Below are positions 13,501 through 28,500 of a DNA stretch of 64,000 bases, in pieces (position 1 is the first letter of the stretch; each line of letters opens with the position of its first letter). Origin of the DNA: Akebia trifoliata (lineage: Eukaryota; Streptophyta; Magnoliopsida; Ranunculales; Lardizabalaceae). The notes under the pieces are model-generated. The model worked only from the letters and a program-made list of their open reading frames with translations. It made no database searches and was not told the origin of the DNA. Both the position numbers and the translations under genes were made by a program. The stretch is from positions 17,963,658 through 18,027,657 of the forward strand of contig CM030704.1 in the NCBI GenBank assembly GCA_017979445.1, in the 5' to 3' direction.

Positions 13501-16500
13501 GTTAATGGTCTTTGAGATATCCTGTGCAACATAATGTAATTTGAATCTACATGGATGAGTTGGTTGGCCAGGTCCATGGTCCCTACAACTTCGAAAGCTA
13601 CTCAATTATATGGTGGTGTGCCTGCTATAGGTCCACCTTTGATGCGTATTAATGATTTTCTAGAAATATTACCGGCAGCCATCGGTGTAATTGGGATAGA
13701 AGAAATTAATAACTTAAGGATCATTTTGGAAGTTTGGATGTTGTGGGACGTGGAGCTACTATTGTAAGGGGCAGTTTTATAATTTTTTTAATGGTGATGG
13801 TTAAAGCCTCACTATTAGGCGCAATTAGTTTTCTTTTAGCAATAAAGAATTCCAGTACCTCTAAGAAACCTATTCCTGGTGGTTGATCGGGCTAACTTTG
13901 TTTCCCTGCAGGTTCTTGATTTGAGCTTTAATGATTTCAAAGGACCCGGGTTTGAACCTCTTGGAAATTGCAAAGCCCTACAGGTCTGTGTATTGCTCAG
14001 GCTCTTGCAAAACACTGTGTCTCTATCTGTTGTTTTGAACTTTTCTATGTTATGTTTGTTGGAATATGTGTTATTTATGCAGCAACTCTATCTGGCTGGG
14101 AATCAAATCACATCCCTTGTGAGCCTTCCTCAACTTCCAAATCTGGAGGTATACCTCAGAAGCTCAGTTCTAATTATAGTGATACGATGATGTCTTCATT
14201 TACTCAACCCCCCCCCCCCCCCCCCCCCCCCCTATTGCATTTTTCTAACTTGTTCCTTGTATTTCTAAAACATTTTCTTTCCCAGTTTCTCTCAGTTGCT
14301 CAAAATATGCTAAGTCTCAATGGAAATTAACTTGTCCCTTGGATTTCTATAACAATTTTTTTCTTCAGTTTCTTTCAGTTGCTCAAAATAGGTTAAAGTC
14401 TCTCTCAATGGCAAGTCAGCCTCGACTACAGGTCAGTTAGTTATTTTAATTTATTTTCCTCGGTATGTGTTATTTCTGTGTATCTTTTTTTTTTTTTTAT
14501 GTTTTTTTTTTTAAATTCCTTCTTGGTAAACTGCACAGGTATTAGCTGCCAGCAAGAACAAAATATCAACACTAAAGGGTTTCCCACATTTACCAGTTCT
14601 TGAGGTTAGTTTCTTCTTATGCACCTGAATCATTGGGCATGTTGCATTGTTACTCTGGCAAGTTTACCTATTTTATTCCACTTAAATTTTAATGGATAAC
14701 ATTAGTTTGTTTCTGGGTATTTTTGAATTGTAATATCTATTGTTGTAAAATTTCAATCTCACCTTGACAGTCCAGAACTGGGGTCGTCTCTTATGGGGAT
14801 ATCTATTTGCATGGACTTGTTTAACGATCTGCCCTAAACTTATTATTTATTCCTGTAATCAGTTATAGCATGTAGTATAGTATTGTCAGATGTAGAGGGA
14901 GGTGTTATTGGTTCAGTATAAGAAATTGGACCCATGCCCCATCCTTAGTTTTTTAATGATATTCTGTTTTTGAGGGGGCATCTCATTATCGATGGAGATT
15001 AGAGGCATGTTCTGTGTTCTGAGGTAATTTCGAGTTTATGTATTAATCTATCCAAGAGTTGGATTTTTGGGAAGTCGAGTTGGGCTGCATTGATGGGCTA
15101 ATATCGTACTTCGGTTGTAGCGTTGGGTTCCCTATGACTTGTTTGGGTCTAGTTCCTGGGCTAGTTATCCTTTCAAGCATAGTAACAAAAATCGGCGATT
15201 TTTTGAAAAAGTAGCGTTTAAAATGTGACTTGCATCCATAATGATTAAAACGGTAACTAAAACACGACTTTTTCCCGTGTAACAAAAATCACTGACTTTA
15301 TCCCCTTTTCTTCCACATGGACAAAATTTTAAACATTTTCTCTTTTTTTAAATGTGGGATTTGATAATTCAAAATTGTAAAAATATGGTATTTGATGATT
15401 ATAACTTGATTTTATCTTTTATTTTCATCGTTTTTTTCCTGCTTTTTTCTCAATTTTTTTTTCCGTTTTTTACTTATTTCCAAAGTTTTCCCTTACCGAT
15501 TTAAAACCGTACTCCAACTTTGTGATTATGGATTCAAGGTGTCATGGGGATCCAGTAATTGAAATATTTGAGAGTAGACTAACAGCTAGGAAGAAAGGCT
15601 ACTTGTTGAAAGGGAGTAGACAGCCATGATCGATGAAACTTTGTCCATCTTGGCTATTTATTATTTGCTCCTCTCTTCAATGCCAATATGTGTTGCAAAC
15701 AATTTAAAAAATTAATGAGGGACTTTCTGGCTTCTGCAGATGGGTATGGTTGATGATAAGACGTGCCACCTGGTAGAGTGGAAAAATGTGTGGAGTGGAA
15801 AACTATACTCCGAGGGGGGTGGGGGTATCTAGAGGTTTTTGCAGGAGGTGGATAACATTTGGAGGAGTGTTGTAGTGTGTAAGTAAGGGTGTGGGGTGTG
15901 AGAACGTTTTGGATTATCATACGTGGTTACTTACGGAGACTTGGAGAGTCATGTTGTATGTAATGGCTGAATTCAGAAGGTGTATGTGATGCAAAGTTGG
16001 GAAAGGAGGGTCATTTTTGAAAGATGTATGGTGTGGAATTACTCCTTTGAATGTAGATTTTCTGGGTTTGTTCATGCTATCAAACCAGAAAAGGTTGCTT
16101 AGGTGATCACTTGCTTATGCATTGTAGGGTAGCAGTGGTGTGCATAACGTAGGCTCCTTATGGTAATGTGCATCCAATCCCATTGGTGACTTTCTGGTGG
16201 CCTAGGTTGCACAATCATGATCAACCGTGATTATCACACCCTCGGCCCATTTGTCGCTTCCATCTATCTTGTTGGCACTGCACCCACAGTTGACCACTAT
16301 TTCTCTATGTATTTGATCTTGTTGGTCACTTTCATTTGACTCTCAAGTATCACATACATATGATCGGCCCCATTGGTTGCTTTCGTGTGGACTCATTGTT
16401 TGTTCGTTCTCAAAAGTAATTGTAAGAATACCTAAAGAACACAATGAATTTGTCAATACAAGTAACTAGACTGTATAAACAGAAAATTAATGATAACATG

Positions 16501-19500
16501 TACAGGTGCTAGAGCTCAATATTGGATAGAGGAATGACATAAGAAAAATAATCGTAGCTAGAGCTCCATTTTAGGTGGAAAAACTCAAGAAATGTAGTAC
16601 CTCTTCTTTGGTTTAAAACACATAACTTAGTACCTGCTTGATTTTCTGCAAGCTCCTACAGCCCACGGTAACTGTTTCTTGGTATCTTTCTAATCATGAA
16701 AAGTAGTTGTAAGAAACTAAGAATTTAGTGTTATAATGACCCTGAAAATTTGCCTCATAACCTTAGGAGCATGTTGATGTAGAAAATATGAAGGATATTG
16801 CTGAAATGCTTCTGTTTTTATTTTTATTTTATTTTATTTTATAACTTTTAGTTATTGTTATTATTTTAATTATTCAAAATTTAAAGAGTAAGTTCTTCTA
16901 GCCTCGGTAATTTATTTATTCTGCACTTAACAAAATTCTTCTACAAAAGGCCATCATGTTTTCATTTGAAACAAGGTATAGGACAAACCTGTCCTTTGAG
17001 GGTTTGCAAAGAATGCAGCCTCACCTCTGATCTTTACTAAAATCCTAAAATATGTGTATTTTTCTGTAGAAATTTATTGCACGGCCACATTGCTTGCCTC
17101 TATTTTTATTTATGTAGTTGGCCTGAGTTCTGTATATTATTTGCCGCAGCATTTGCGGGTGGAGGAGAATCCTATCCTTGAGATGCCTCACTTGGAAGCA
17201 GCTTCCATTTTGCTTGTTGGCCCTACTTTGAAAAAATTCAATGATAGAGGTACTTTTAAGTTAATTAATAGAGGTACTTTTAAGCTATGTAGCTAATGCA
17301 TCATGCATTTCACGTGCGTGAGTGTGGGTGTGGGGGGAAATAAAGGTGAACCATTCTATGAAAAGAAAATATTTTTCTTTCTTCTGAAGACGTTTTTTTC
17401 CTCTTTATTTACATCTTTGTATAATTAGTTAATTTCCATTATTTCTGGCACATTCTATACTTTGCTGTAACTTGATATTCTGATTTTCCTGATTCCTTGT
17501 GAACTTGTTGTCAATTTTTTTCTGCATCAAATATGGATAATTCATGTAGATCTTTCTCGGGAGGAACTAGAAATTGCAAAGCGTTATCCTGCTCAAACAG
17601 CGTTATGCATTAGAGATGGTTGGGAATTTTGCCGTCCAGAGCTTGCTGAGGGTGAGGTTTCTCGATTTTGTATTATTCTGTTGATGAGTGGCTCACATTC
17701 TTGATTTATTCTTTAATAACTTGTGTATCTAACATTCTCTGGCTGCTCTGTAATACATTTTTATCTATGATGGACTATTAGTCATTCAATCAATAGTGTC
17801 AGATGAGGATTGGTTTCCACTTCAACATTTCCGATTCTGGTAATTGGACCAATAGGCTATCTCTCAAGCCTGTCCTTGATTAAACAGAAGCCTAGAAGGC
17901 TGATCCTTCACCTTATTTTGTTGACTGGTCATTTTTGGTTTGACAAATATACTGTTAGAGACATGCCACAATGGATCTCTCTCTTGGTTATGAGTATATT
18001 AAGGGGAAGACAAGTACAGGGGTTGCAATGAGGTTTGAGGAAACATACAAAAAATACAATTCAGAATAAAAATCTATCCCCCTATATACAATTCTACCTC
18101 ACACACTACTTATTCTCTTCCATTAAAAACCGTCGTATCTTTTCTCTCCATAATCCCCAACAAGCTACGTGTGCTCTCAGGGGGGGGGGGGGGTGTTCTC
18201 CAAATTACCTGCCCTCTTGATGGCAATTACAATATAGAGGTTGACCAACCCTGAACCAAAACACTCCTGGGCATAATCTAGCTTGTACAAAATAAAAATT
18301 ATGGAGTCCATACTTTCCTAGCAAATACAATTGGAGTCAATGATTATCCACCAACTCCTTCTTTGCTTTGCTAATGGCACTATAATTTGATAAAATTTTC
18401 TTGTACCCAGTCAAGTTATCAAAATCTTGTCTTAGCAGGCCTGGAGCGTGTACAAAATCATTATAGAAACCATGGCTTCTGCTTCTAGAATTATTATATC
18501 AATGGTCTAACCTTACAAGGAAAGGGACTGAAAACCATTATAGAGACCATAGATTCCTTTGCTGACAAATAATTCAGTCCCTTTCCTTTGTTGACAAATT
18601 CAAAGAAGGTAAACTCGACACTGACAATAATTTCTGAGGAAGAGGATCAAAGCAATTGTATCTCTTTTGAGTACAGTAACCAAGAATGTTGCTTTTTGAG
18701 ATATTTGGGGGTTCTTGACTCATAGTTACTGACTGTTGCTTTTTAGAATGGTTGTAAATGATGCATGTTTTTGTACTTTGATTGCACATTTTGGTTAGTC
18801 TTCCCTGATATGTAAAATTTTCTTTTTGTTCATAAAATTTAACTGACCAACTTAGTGGAGTTATGTATAATTGAACACAATGTGAGGAGATCATTATAAG
18901 GTTTACCTATAAAATAAATATATATTGTAAGGGTTTGTGATACGTTTCTTCTATTTGTGGATCATTGCAAACATTAATGCTGGACTTTTAAACAGATTCG
19001 ACTTTTCGATTTCTTTTTGAGCAATGGAAGGATCATTTGCCTCCCGGATACATGCTCAAGGAAGCCTCTATTGACCATCCATTTGAAGAAGATGCTTGTC
19101 GCTGCCACTTTGTTTTTGTGAAAGACCGTGCTCTTAGCACTGATTCGGATTTGGTCCTAAAATACCAATGGTTTATAGGAGAAAGAACTCCTATAAATTT
19201 TGTGCCTATCGCTGACGCTGTGAAAGAGGTAAAGAATTACAACAATGTTATTATTGTTCTTTGAATTGTTTTTTCATATTTGTTAAATATCACATTACGC
19301 TGAGCTGATAAAACTGGTTAGCCACCAGGTATACTGGCCAAAATGTGAGGATATTGACAAATTTCTGAAGGTTGAGTGTACTCCCATATTGAGAGAGACC
19401 GAGTATCCTTCTATTTTCGCCGTCTCTTCACCAGTTTCTCCTGGTATGGTGTCCTTTCACTTTTTGCTGCGAATAAAATTTATATCATACTCTTTCAATG

Positions 19501-22500
19501 ATAAATTATTAGTTGTAATTTCAAGTATAATTTTTTTTTCTACGTAAGTTTAAATTTGTGTAGAAATTAAAATACTGAATCTCTGTAAATGGAAACACAT
19601 GCTGACATTGAAATATTTCTTGCTGTAGTGTAAAATTCCAATTGCTAATCTAATTTTCAAATTTATCCTTGACATATTAATTTAGCTATCCAATTTACTA
19701 AATCCTTTGTTTGGTGCTTCTAAAATTTATACAAAGTTTGAGAAACAAAAGATGATAAAGAACTAAAAATGGTATTTTAATCAAGGTTTCAAATAATGGT
19801 GTGGTAATGCGGATTATTTTTCTGAAAGAATGATACATATGCGATGATCAAGGTTTAAGTCCTTTTCTTGCCGCAATGTCTCTGTTATGAGAGAAAATGA
19901 GTCAGTCTCAGTTGAATTGAGAGGATTAAAATTGATGATTAATTAATTAGCCCTAATTAGGCTTTAAAGGGATTACATAGTCTGATTAGTGGAAAAGACT
20001 AAAAAGGACAAAAAGACTAAAAAACCTAATAGAAACAGAATTATTCAACACTCCCTCTTAAGTTGGTGCGTGGATATCAGCAATCCCCAACTTGGACAAG
20101 ACACCTTCAAAGGCTGTTTTGCTAATACCTTTAATAAGAATATCAGTTAGTTGTTGAGATGTAGGAACAAAAGGAGTACAAATCTATCCAGAAACAATGT
20201 TTTCTCTAATGAAATGTTGATCAATTTCAATATGTTTCATTCTGTCATGCTGAATCGGATTTGCTGCTATATTAATAGCTAATTTATTACCACAATATAG
20301 TGAAAAAATTGGCTACCACGGGAAGACACAAGCTAGTAAGATCTTGAGCCACAAAAACTTACACACTCCAAGTGCCATAACTCTATATTCTGATTCAGTA
20401 CTGGACTGAGAAACCACATCTTGCTTCTTACTGCGCCAAGTTACTAAGTTGCCACCAACTTTACTACAGTACCCAGAAGTGGATTGTCTATCAGTCACTG
20501 AACCAGTATAATCTGCATCTGTCCATATCTCAACGCGAAGATGACCATGATTATTGAACAAAATACTTTGATTAGGACATCCTTTAAGATATCTAAGAAT
20601 ACAATAGACAACAATAATATGAGATGTTCTATGCGAGTACATAAACTGACTTACAACACTAGCAACATAGGAAATATCAGGACAAGTCAGAGACAATCAT
20701 ATCAATTTTCTCACAAGACGTTGATACTAGCCAATATTCGACAAACACTCCCCCTCAGAATCAGCCAACCTGTAATTCTACTCAATAAGAGTATCAACGG
20801 GATGAGAACCAAGCTGATCGGAGTCACTGAGTAAATCAAGGGCATATTTTTGTTGAGAGATAAATATACCGGATTGGGACCGGACAACCTCAATACCTAG
20901 AAAATAGTGAAGATGTCTAAGGTCCTTAATATCAAATTGATGTCCTAAATAAGATTTTACCTCAGTAATACCAACATTATCATCTTCAGTAAGGACAATA
21001 TCATCCACATAAACAATCAGAGCGACAGTTTTGCCGTGGGAGTGACGCAAGAAAAGGGTGTGATCAACAAAACTTTGATGGAAACCAAACTGATGCATGG
21101 CCTTAGTAAAACACTTAGACTATGCGCGAAGAGATTGCTTCAGTCCATAGAGAGAACGGCGAAGATGACAGACATGTGCAAGAGAAACAGATGTGAGAAA
21201 ATCAGGAGGTTGGACTTTATAGACTTCTTCCTGAAGATAATCATTGAGAAATACATTCTTGACATCTAACTGAAAGAGAGGTCACCCTCTGATAATGACA
21301 ACATAAAAGAGAACTCAAATGGTGGTCATCTTGGCAACCGGAGCAAATGTCTCATGATAATCAATCCCATAAGTTTGAACATAATCCTTTGCCATCAGAT
21401 GTGCCTTATAACGAGTAATAGAACCATCAGGATTATGCTTAAGAGTGAAAACCCAGCGTCATCCCACAATTTTCCTCCCAGGTGGAAGGGGAACACGTTC
21501 CCAAGTCTAAGTTTTTTCAAGAGCACTAAACTCATGAATCATAGCTGTTCACCACTCAGGATGAGTAATAGCATCTGTAACAATATTAGGAAGAGAAACA
21601 ATAGAAATAGAAGTAAGAAAACTTCGATAGGAGGGTGCGAGGGTAGAATCAGATATATAATTAGAAATGTGATAAGTACAAGTGTACTTACCCTTACGAG
21701 TGGCAATAAGATGATCATCACAAGGGACTTGAGGGAAAACCACTCACATTGAATGCCAACGGACCCATTGTAGTATAGGATATGCTAAAAAAGGAAGCAT
21801 CCCGAGAAATGAAACGTTGTCGAGAAGGAGGATTGGTAACAACGATATCCTTTCTAGATAGAGGAATAATCCCAAAAGATACATTTTACGGCCTTAGGGT
21901 CAAGTTTAATATGAGTTTGGTAAAAAATTTGAACAAAGTAAACGCACCCAAATATATGCGGAGGAAGTGGAAATAAGGGACGATCCGGATAGAGTTGAGA
22001 GAAGTGCATGGCAATCTAAAGAACGTGGGAGGGGGTCCGATTAATAAGGTAAAAAGCAATAAGAATTGCATCGGTCCAATAGGATTGTGGCACATTCATG
22101 CCAATAGAGAGGTCATGAGCTAACTCCAGAATATGACGATTTTTTCGTTTCGATCGATCATTCTGTTGAAGGGTCTTAACATTGGATATTTGATGCTCAA
22201 TGCCAGACTCTAAACAAATTTTCAATACCTTACTATAGGTGTACCCAATACTATGATCAGAACGGAAAGTCTTGACGAGACGACCAAATTGGGTATGAAC
22301 TATAGCGAGAAATTGCTTGAAGATCCCATATACTTCACTCTTTTGTTTCATAAGATAGATCTAAGTGGTACGACTGTGGTCATCAATGAACAATACAAAA
22401 TAGCGAAAATCAAGAGTGGATGTGTCAGGAGAAGGGCCCCACATATCATAGTGAATTAGGTCAAATATATCAAGAGTAGTAGTATTCATACTAAAAGGAT

Positions 22501-25500
22501 AAGAAAAACGCACATGTTTAGCTAATTGGCAAGTTTCACAAGAAAAATCAAGCAAATTGTTATTATTAAATAAAACAGGGAACACGTGTTTCAAATATTC
22601 AAAGGAAATATGGCCTAAGCGTCAATGCCAACACATTATAAGTGCCTTATTAGATTGACTATTACTGCTACTAAGCTGAGAAGCAGAATGAGTGCTAGGT
22701 GAAACAGGTACGTCCAAGAGATACAAGCCATTCATTTCACGTCTAGTGCCAATCGTCCTTTTCTTCCCTAGATCTTGCAATTCAAATTTTTGGTAATGCT
22801 ACTAACAGATATAAGGTTTGTAGTACGTTGAGGAATATGCAGTGTGTTAGTTAAGGATAAAGATGTAAAAGGAAAATGACCTTGACCAGCTATAGGAGGC
22901 AAAAAAGCATCAGCCAGGCGAACCTTGCGATGATCAAAACAAACACTATAGGTTTTGAACAAAGAGGACGTACTAGTCATGTTATCTGAGGTACCCAAAT
23001 CAATGATCCATGGTGAGGAAGTGGTGGAAACACTGTGTGCAGATGTAAAAGTACCTGAGTGAGCGAAAGTAGAGATCGATTGAGATGAAGTTTCCCAACT
23101 TAGATATGATAAACTCTTAGTCTAGGCTTCTCTAATTTTATGGACTAGGTTTTCAGCCTCCCCTTGTAGATATTCATATGCCAAGGTCTGTACAAAGTTT
23201 CATCATATGACGCATTCAAGTGATTTCTTGTTCTATTTGCTTATTCTAGCCCTTTTTCTTACACAGGAACTGGGCATCCGAAGGTTCTGAACCTGAGCGT
23301 GCATGGTGAACTCGTGGAGGGGAATGTGATCAAAGGTTATGCTGAGGTTGCATGGTGTGGGGGAACTCCAGGGAAAGGTGTTTCAAGGTGAAATTCTTCT
23401 ACAGTTCTGATTAAATTTGTTACTCAAAAGATCTTCACTGCCCTTGAACTCTATAAGAATTACCTTATATATAAAAATACAGCTTTTTTTTTGTTTAAAT
23501 AAAATATGTCAAATAATTTTTCTTCCCAAATTTTCTAGTTGGCTGAGGCGAAGATGGAACAGTAGTCCTGTCGTAATAGTTGGGGCTGAAGATGAAGAGT
23601 ATCGGTTGACTATAGATGATGTTGATTCAAGTTTGGTTTACATGTATACTCCTGTAACAGATGAAGGTGCTAAAGGCGAACCTCAGTATGCAATGACAGA
23701 TTTTGTAAAAGCAGGTGGGATGTAGCTTTTGTGTTTCAATTATATTTCATGTTTTTCAATAGCCATAACATAATAATTTGAGCTCACCTGAGATCATCTC
23801 CACTGAATTGTTGACAAATCAAAACACTTGTCTCATGCTGAACTTCCCAGGAAGTTTTAAAGATAATTACATTTTATTTGCATCTTCTCTATGTATTAAT
23901 TGAGCTGGAACCTCATCCTCTCATTTGAAATCACTGGAGCATGGCAACCATGTGAGGATCAATGCAATTGTTCACTGATATCCAGAATGTTTATCCATTT
24001 CTATCCATGGAAATTAGATTCATTGTTGTTTGACGGAAGCAGGAATTCAGAAAACATATAAAAGATGTAGTGTATATCTAACAAATTTATGTCTTATTCC
24101 TTTCACGTGCATAAGATAAATATAAGTGTTAACTAATTTTTGACTATGATTATTGGGTTAGATGTGAGCTGCACATGTGTCTATCTTTTCATTTATGCAT
24201 TTTCAATGCAGATCTCTTTTTCATTTTTAATAACATTGCCTTTTTAACTGATAACAAAATATGCATCCATAATTATTACAGTTTTGTGTGTTATCACACA
24301 TTTTTTTGTTAGCACTAAAAGGTACATTGAACAGATATGAACTTCTCCTGCTGTGCCACATCTGCTTATTCCATTTTTCATAATCCCAGGTATTAGATTT
24401 TGTTTTTGGAAATATTTTGGGCAGCTTGGAAATGGAAATATTTCGTAAAAACATTTCAACTAGTCTAGAAATATTTAACTTTCAGGGAAATGGTGAAAAT
24501 GTTATAGAAATGATTGAATTATTAAGAACATTTTCATTGAAACTGTAGGAAATAATAAAACTTGCATGAAAAACAATCATAGCTCATCAATCTAACTAAT
24601 AACCTTTTCAAATTTTTTTTTCTTTTCAAAAAAAAAAAAAAAGATCAATCTAACTAATAATAATTTGTTTATTCCAGTGAATAAATATTACGAGTAATTT
24701 ACAAGTCTTTCTACGAGTGATTTATATATATATATGGGGGGCGTTCAAGGGCCACGTTTGAAAACGCATGTAAATATATGGGTTAGAAGTTTCAGAATGG
24801 GCTGATTTTTTGTGAGGATGACCTCTATGGTGAGGAGATCATCCTCACCAAAAATCTGCTCATTCCGAAACTTCTAACTCCAGTTTACATGTTGAAGAAT
24901 CGTGGACCGTCCAATTTTTGTAAACCACTTTTGATGGGGTTAGAAATTTTGGAATGGGTTGATTTTTGGTGAGGATGATCTCCTCACCATAGAGATCATC
25001 CTCACAAAAAAGCAGCCCATTCTGAAACTTCTAACCCGTATATTGAAAAATGTTTGTCTTTCCATGCATTTTCAAATGTGGCCCTTGAACGCCACCATCT
25101 ATATATTTGTTATTTTTAGAATACTATAGTTGGCCGTGCCTATGGCACATTCATCCACTTTGGGGTTAGGGGGGGTACAAGAGGTAAGACAATAAAGTTG
25201 TAGGGGTATTATTGGAAAATGGGTAGAAGGGTAAAGGTAATAGAGTTGGAGGGTATTATTGGAAAAAGGGGAGAAGAGGAAAGAGAATAAAGTTGGAGTG
25301 GGTATTATTGGAAAGGGGGTATAAGAGAAGGCAATAAAATTGAAATTGTTCCTCGAGATGCATGGGAAGTTGAGCCTGAACCGCTCTTTAGGGGTATAAA
25401 CATTGGAGGAAGACAACTATTGTGTTTTATTATATAGTTTGTTTTTTATATGAAAGAATGTTTCGGTCAAATTTAACCGTTCATTGAAATCTTACCTCTT

Positions 25501-28500
25501 CCTTATACCTAACGTTTGATCATTTTGATTACTATTTGCCAAAATATTTGTTGAAATGAATAGTTATTTTACACCGAAATATGTACTAAATAAAACTGTT
25601 GTTAAATTTCATGACGAGACTTGTGAAAATGGTTGTATTTCGGTGTATTTTGTGGAACTATGTTGAAAGTTAGTACTATGCCATTATGCATCTGGCATTG
25701 CAAGCCCTATTAGGTTCCACATTTGCAACTTTTGCGGGAGTTTTTAATAGTGATAGCAAAGGAAGCGTGTCAATTCTAATAATTGCTACTCTTGATATTT
25801 TCCACTGCAATATTTTGGACTAAAAGGTGCTAAGTGCTTGACAATTTCTGGTGGCTTCTTCTTTCTGGTTTAAAGTTTACAAAGGAAGCTTGTCAATTCT
25901 AATAACTGCTACTCTTGATATTTTCCACTGCAATATTTTGGACTAAAAGGTGCTAAGTGCTTGAAAATTTCTGGTGGCTTCTTCTTTCTGGTTTAAAGTT
26001 TGCATACGTAAAGAAGTCTACTAGTTCATTTTTTTTCCTGATCTATGGTTCAGTCAATGGCAGTCTGTCGGCGGTCTGTTCAATATGGCAAACATTTTTC
26101 GTATATACAATTATTTGAAATTTCAGATGCACGTTTCTTCCTTTTTCAAAGCTTTATTCAACAGGTGTGGGTGTGCTCTCTTTGAAAATATCAGCTTAAG
26201 TTTCATGATTGTTGCCTTGCTTCTAATTTATTTTATTGGAAGAGGGCGGGTGGTTTTGTTTGGGTGTTCCTCTTATAAACTTCCAAGGAAATAGTTTGTA
26301 ATAAATGAAGTTTTTCATGGATATCTGAGTCTATCATTTCTTCTCCTTCCTGTTCCTGCATCCTTAAATAATTCTATTTATTTAGTTATTGTACAATTTG
26401 ACACATTTGTTGCTAAGGAACAAATTTTAGTTTTTCCCCAGAAAACATTCATTTGGAATTTACTTATCTAGAATTTCTCCTTTTTTTAGTTGATTTTTCT
26501 GGAATTACTATTTGGTTTTTAACTTTTTTTTAAATTCATCTGTTGCTAGTTGAATCCAGACTGTTATGCTGTTCAACTGAAATCATTTTTAGTTTACTAA
26601 TGAGTTTTTGTGGCTTATGATATTGTTGTAACAGCTGCTCCATCAGTAAGTAATGTGAGGATTCTTGGTGATGTTGTTGAAGGAAATACAATCAAGGGGG
26701 TCGGGGAATATTTTGGAGGAAGGGAAGGTCCCAGCAAGTTTGATTGGTTACGTGAGAATAAGGAAATGAGGCAAGTATTTCTTTCTTACTGTTATGATTC
26801 ATTGCCATATATCTAAAAGTTTTTTTTTTTTTGGCTAGTATGCTACTTGTTTTTTTGATAAGTAAAATTTTTATTAAAGGGGAGGACAAGAAGTCCTCAA
26901 GAAAACAGTGAACAAGAGGAAGAGAAAACAAGGCAATCACTGCCTAATTACATTTTTCTATCTAAACAAAAAATCTTCAAAAAATAAACCACTAAGCTCC
27001 TTGAATTGCTTACATCAAAAGAACAACAAACCAAGAATACTAAAACTGAGCTCTTGTAAGGTGCTTTCAATCCTCTCGAACGTGCATAGGTTCCTCTCTG
27101 TCCACAAGCCCCAACAAATCGCAAAAGGGGTAAATTTCCATAGAATCTTCCACTTGTCAGAGAAGGAATGGGTCTTCCAACTAAAAAGAAGAGGAACAAT
27201 CGAATTCGAAAGACACCTCGAAACATCAAACAAAGATAGAAAAAAAGACCAAATGCTATAGGCTACCTCGCAATGAATAAGGAGGTGATCCACCGACTCA
27301 CCACTAGACTTGCACAAACAACAATTGTCAGTCAAGATGAGGCCTTTACGAAGAGAGTTGATTGTTGGCAATTTATTCAAAGCTGCAAACCACATGAAAA
27401 AAGACACTTTTGAGGGAATCTTGGGAGCCCATATCAAGGAAGAAGGGAAGCAAACCTTGATATTGTCTTTAAGAAGCGAGTAAAAAGAGCTAACCGGGAA
27501 GCGACTGTCTCTATTTCCTTTCCAAATTCGACAATCTGCCTATCCATGGAAGGACCCGTAGTGGCAAGTAAATTTGAGATAGAGATAGCATCTTGAATCT
27601 CCTAATCATTCAGTCTTCTTCTAAGCCTGAGGTCCCAAGACTCTCCCCTCTCATTAGGAATTAGAAAGGTAGAGACATGCATTCTTTTCCTCAAAGAAAA
27701 CGAATACAACCCGGGAAACAGAAACTGTAATCTACTGGGCTGACTCTCCCAACCAAGAGGATCTTCCTCAAACTTAGCAGCTAGTACACTACTAGCTTTC
27801 CATGATCTTCTTATCTTCATATTAAATGTTTGATGTTACATACATCTTGTTTTCATATGATGGACTTTATTAGGGAAAAGAAAGAGAGTACATGAGGGAA
27901 GTGCTTTTCCTTGATAAGTAAAAGAAAAATTTCACTCCTTACCCTTGCTACGCGACTTCTCTAAATTTCAAGAAATTAGTGAAATCCGACCCCCAAAAAA
28001 ATCGTATACGCTAACATTCATGAATTACTTAAAAAATTAATGACCAATCCATTAGAAACACTATTGCATTGGGATCACACATCCAATTTTCAAAAATTTT
28101 ATTGTTCCACTCCTCTAGACTCAAAGAGGAAGTCACATGTTGCAACATCCTTCATAAAATCATGCCTCTACTCCCTATATAATCACCATGCATCCAAATG
28201 CATTCACCATGTTGCTTGGGAACACACAATTGTCCGAAAATGTATAGGACAAAACACTATATCGCATGGGTGACTGTACAATTGATGAAATATATGGCTA
28301 GTAATCTCATCATTTTTCTGCACACAACTCGTGTTTGAGTCATGAACGTCCTATTGTTAATTGGTCAATCATTAGAATTTCGTCCAAAGTAGTTGTCCTA
28401 ACAAAAGCCTCAACACTCAAAGATAACCAATTAACATCTTATTGGACCACACCATAACCTTGCATCTTGGAAGTTTAGCTATGGTTCAAAGTTTTGTTCC

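Noticed and set aside
26775..26780. Canonical GT donor for intron 14
   Set aside because: It would join exon 15 out of frame and meet a stop within a few codons, whereas the GC donor four bases upstream keeps the family sequence.
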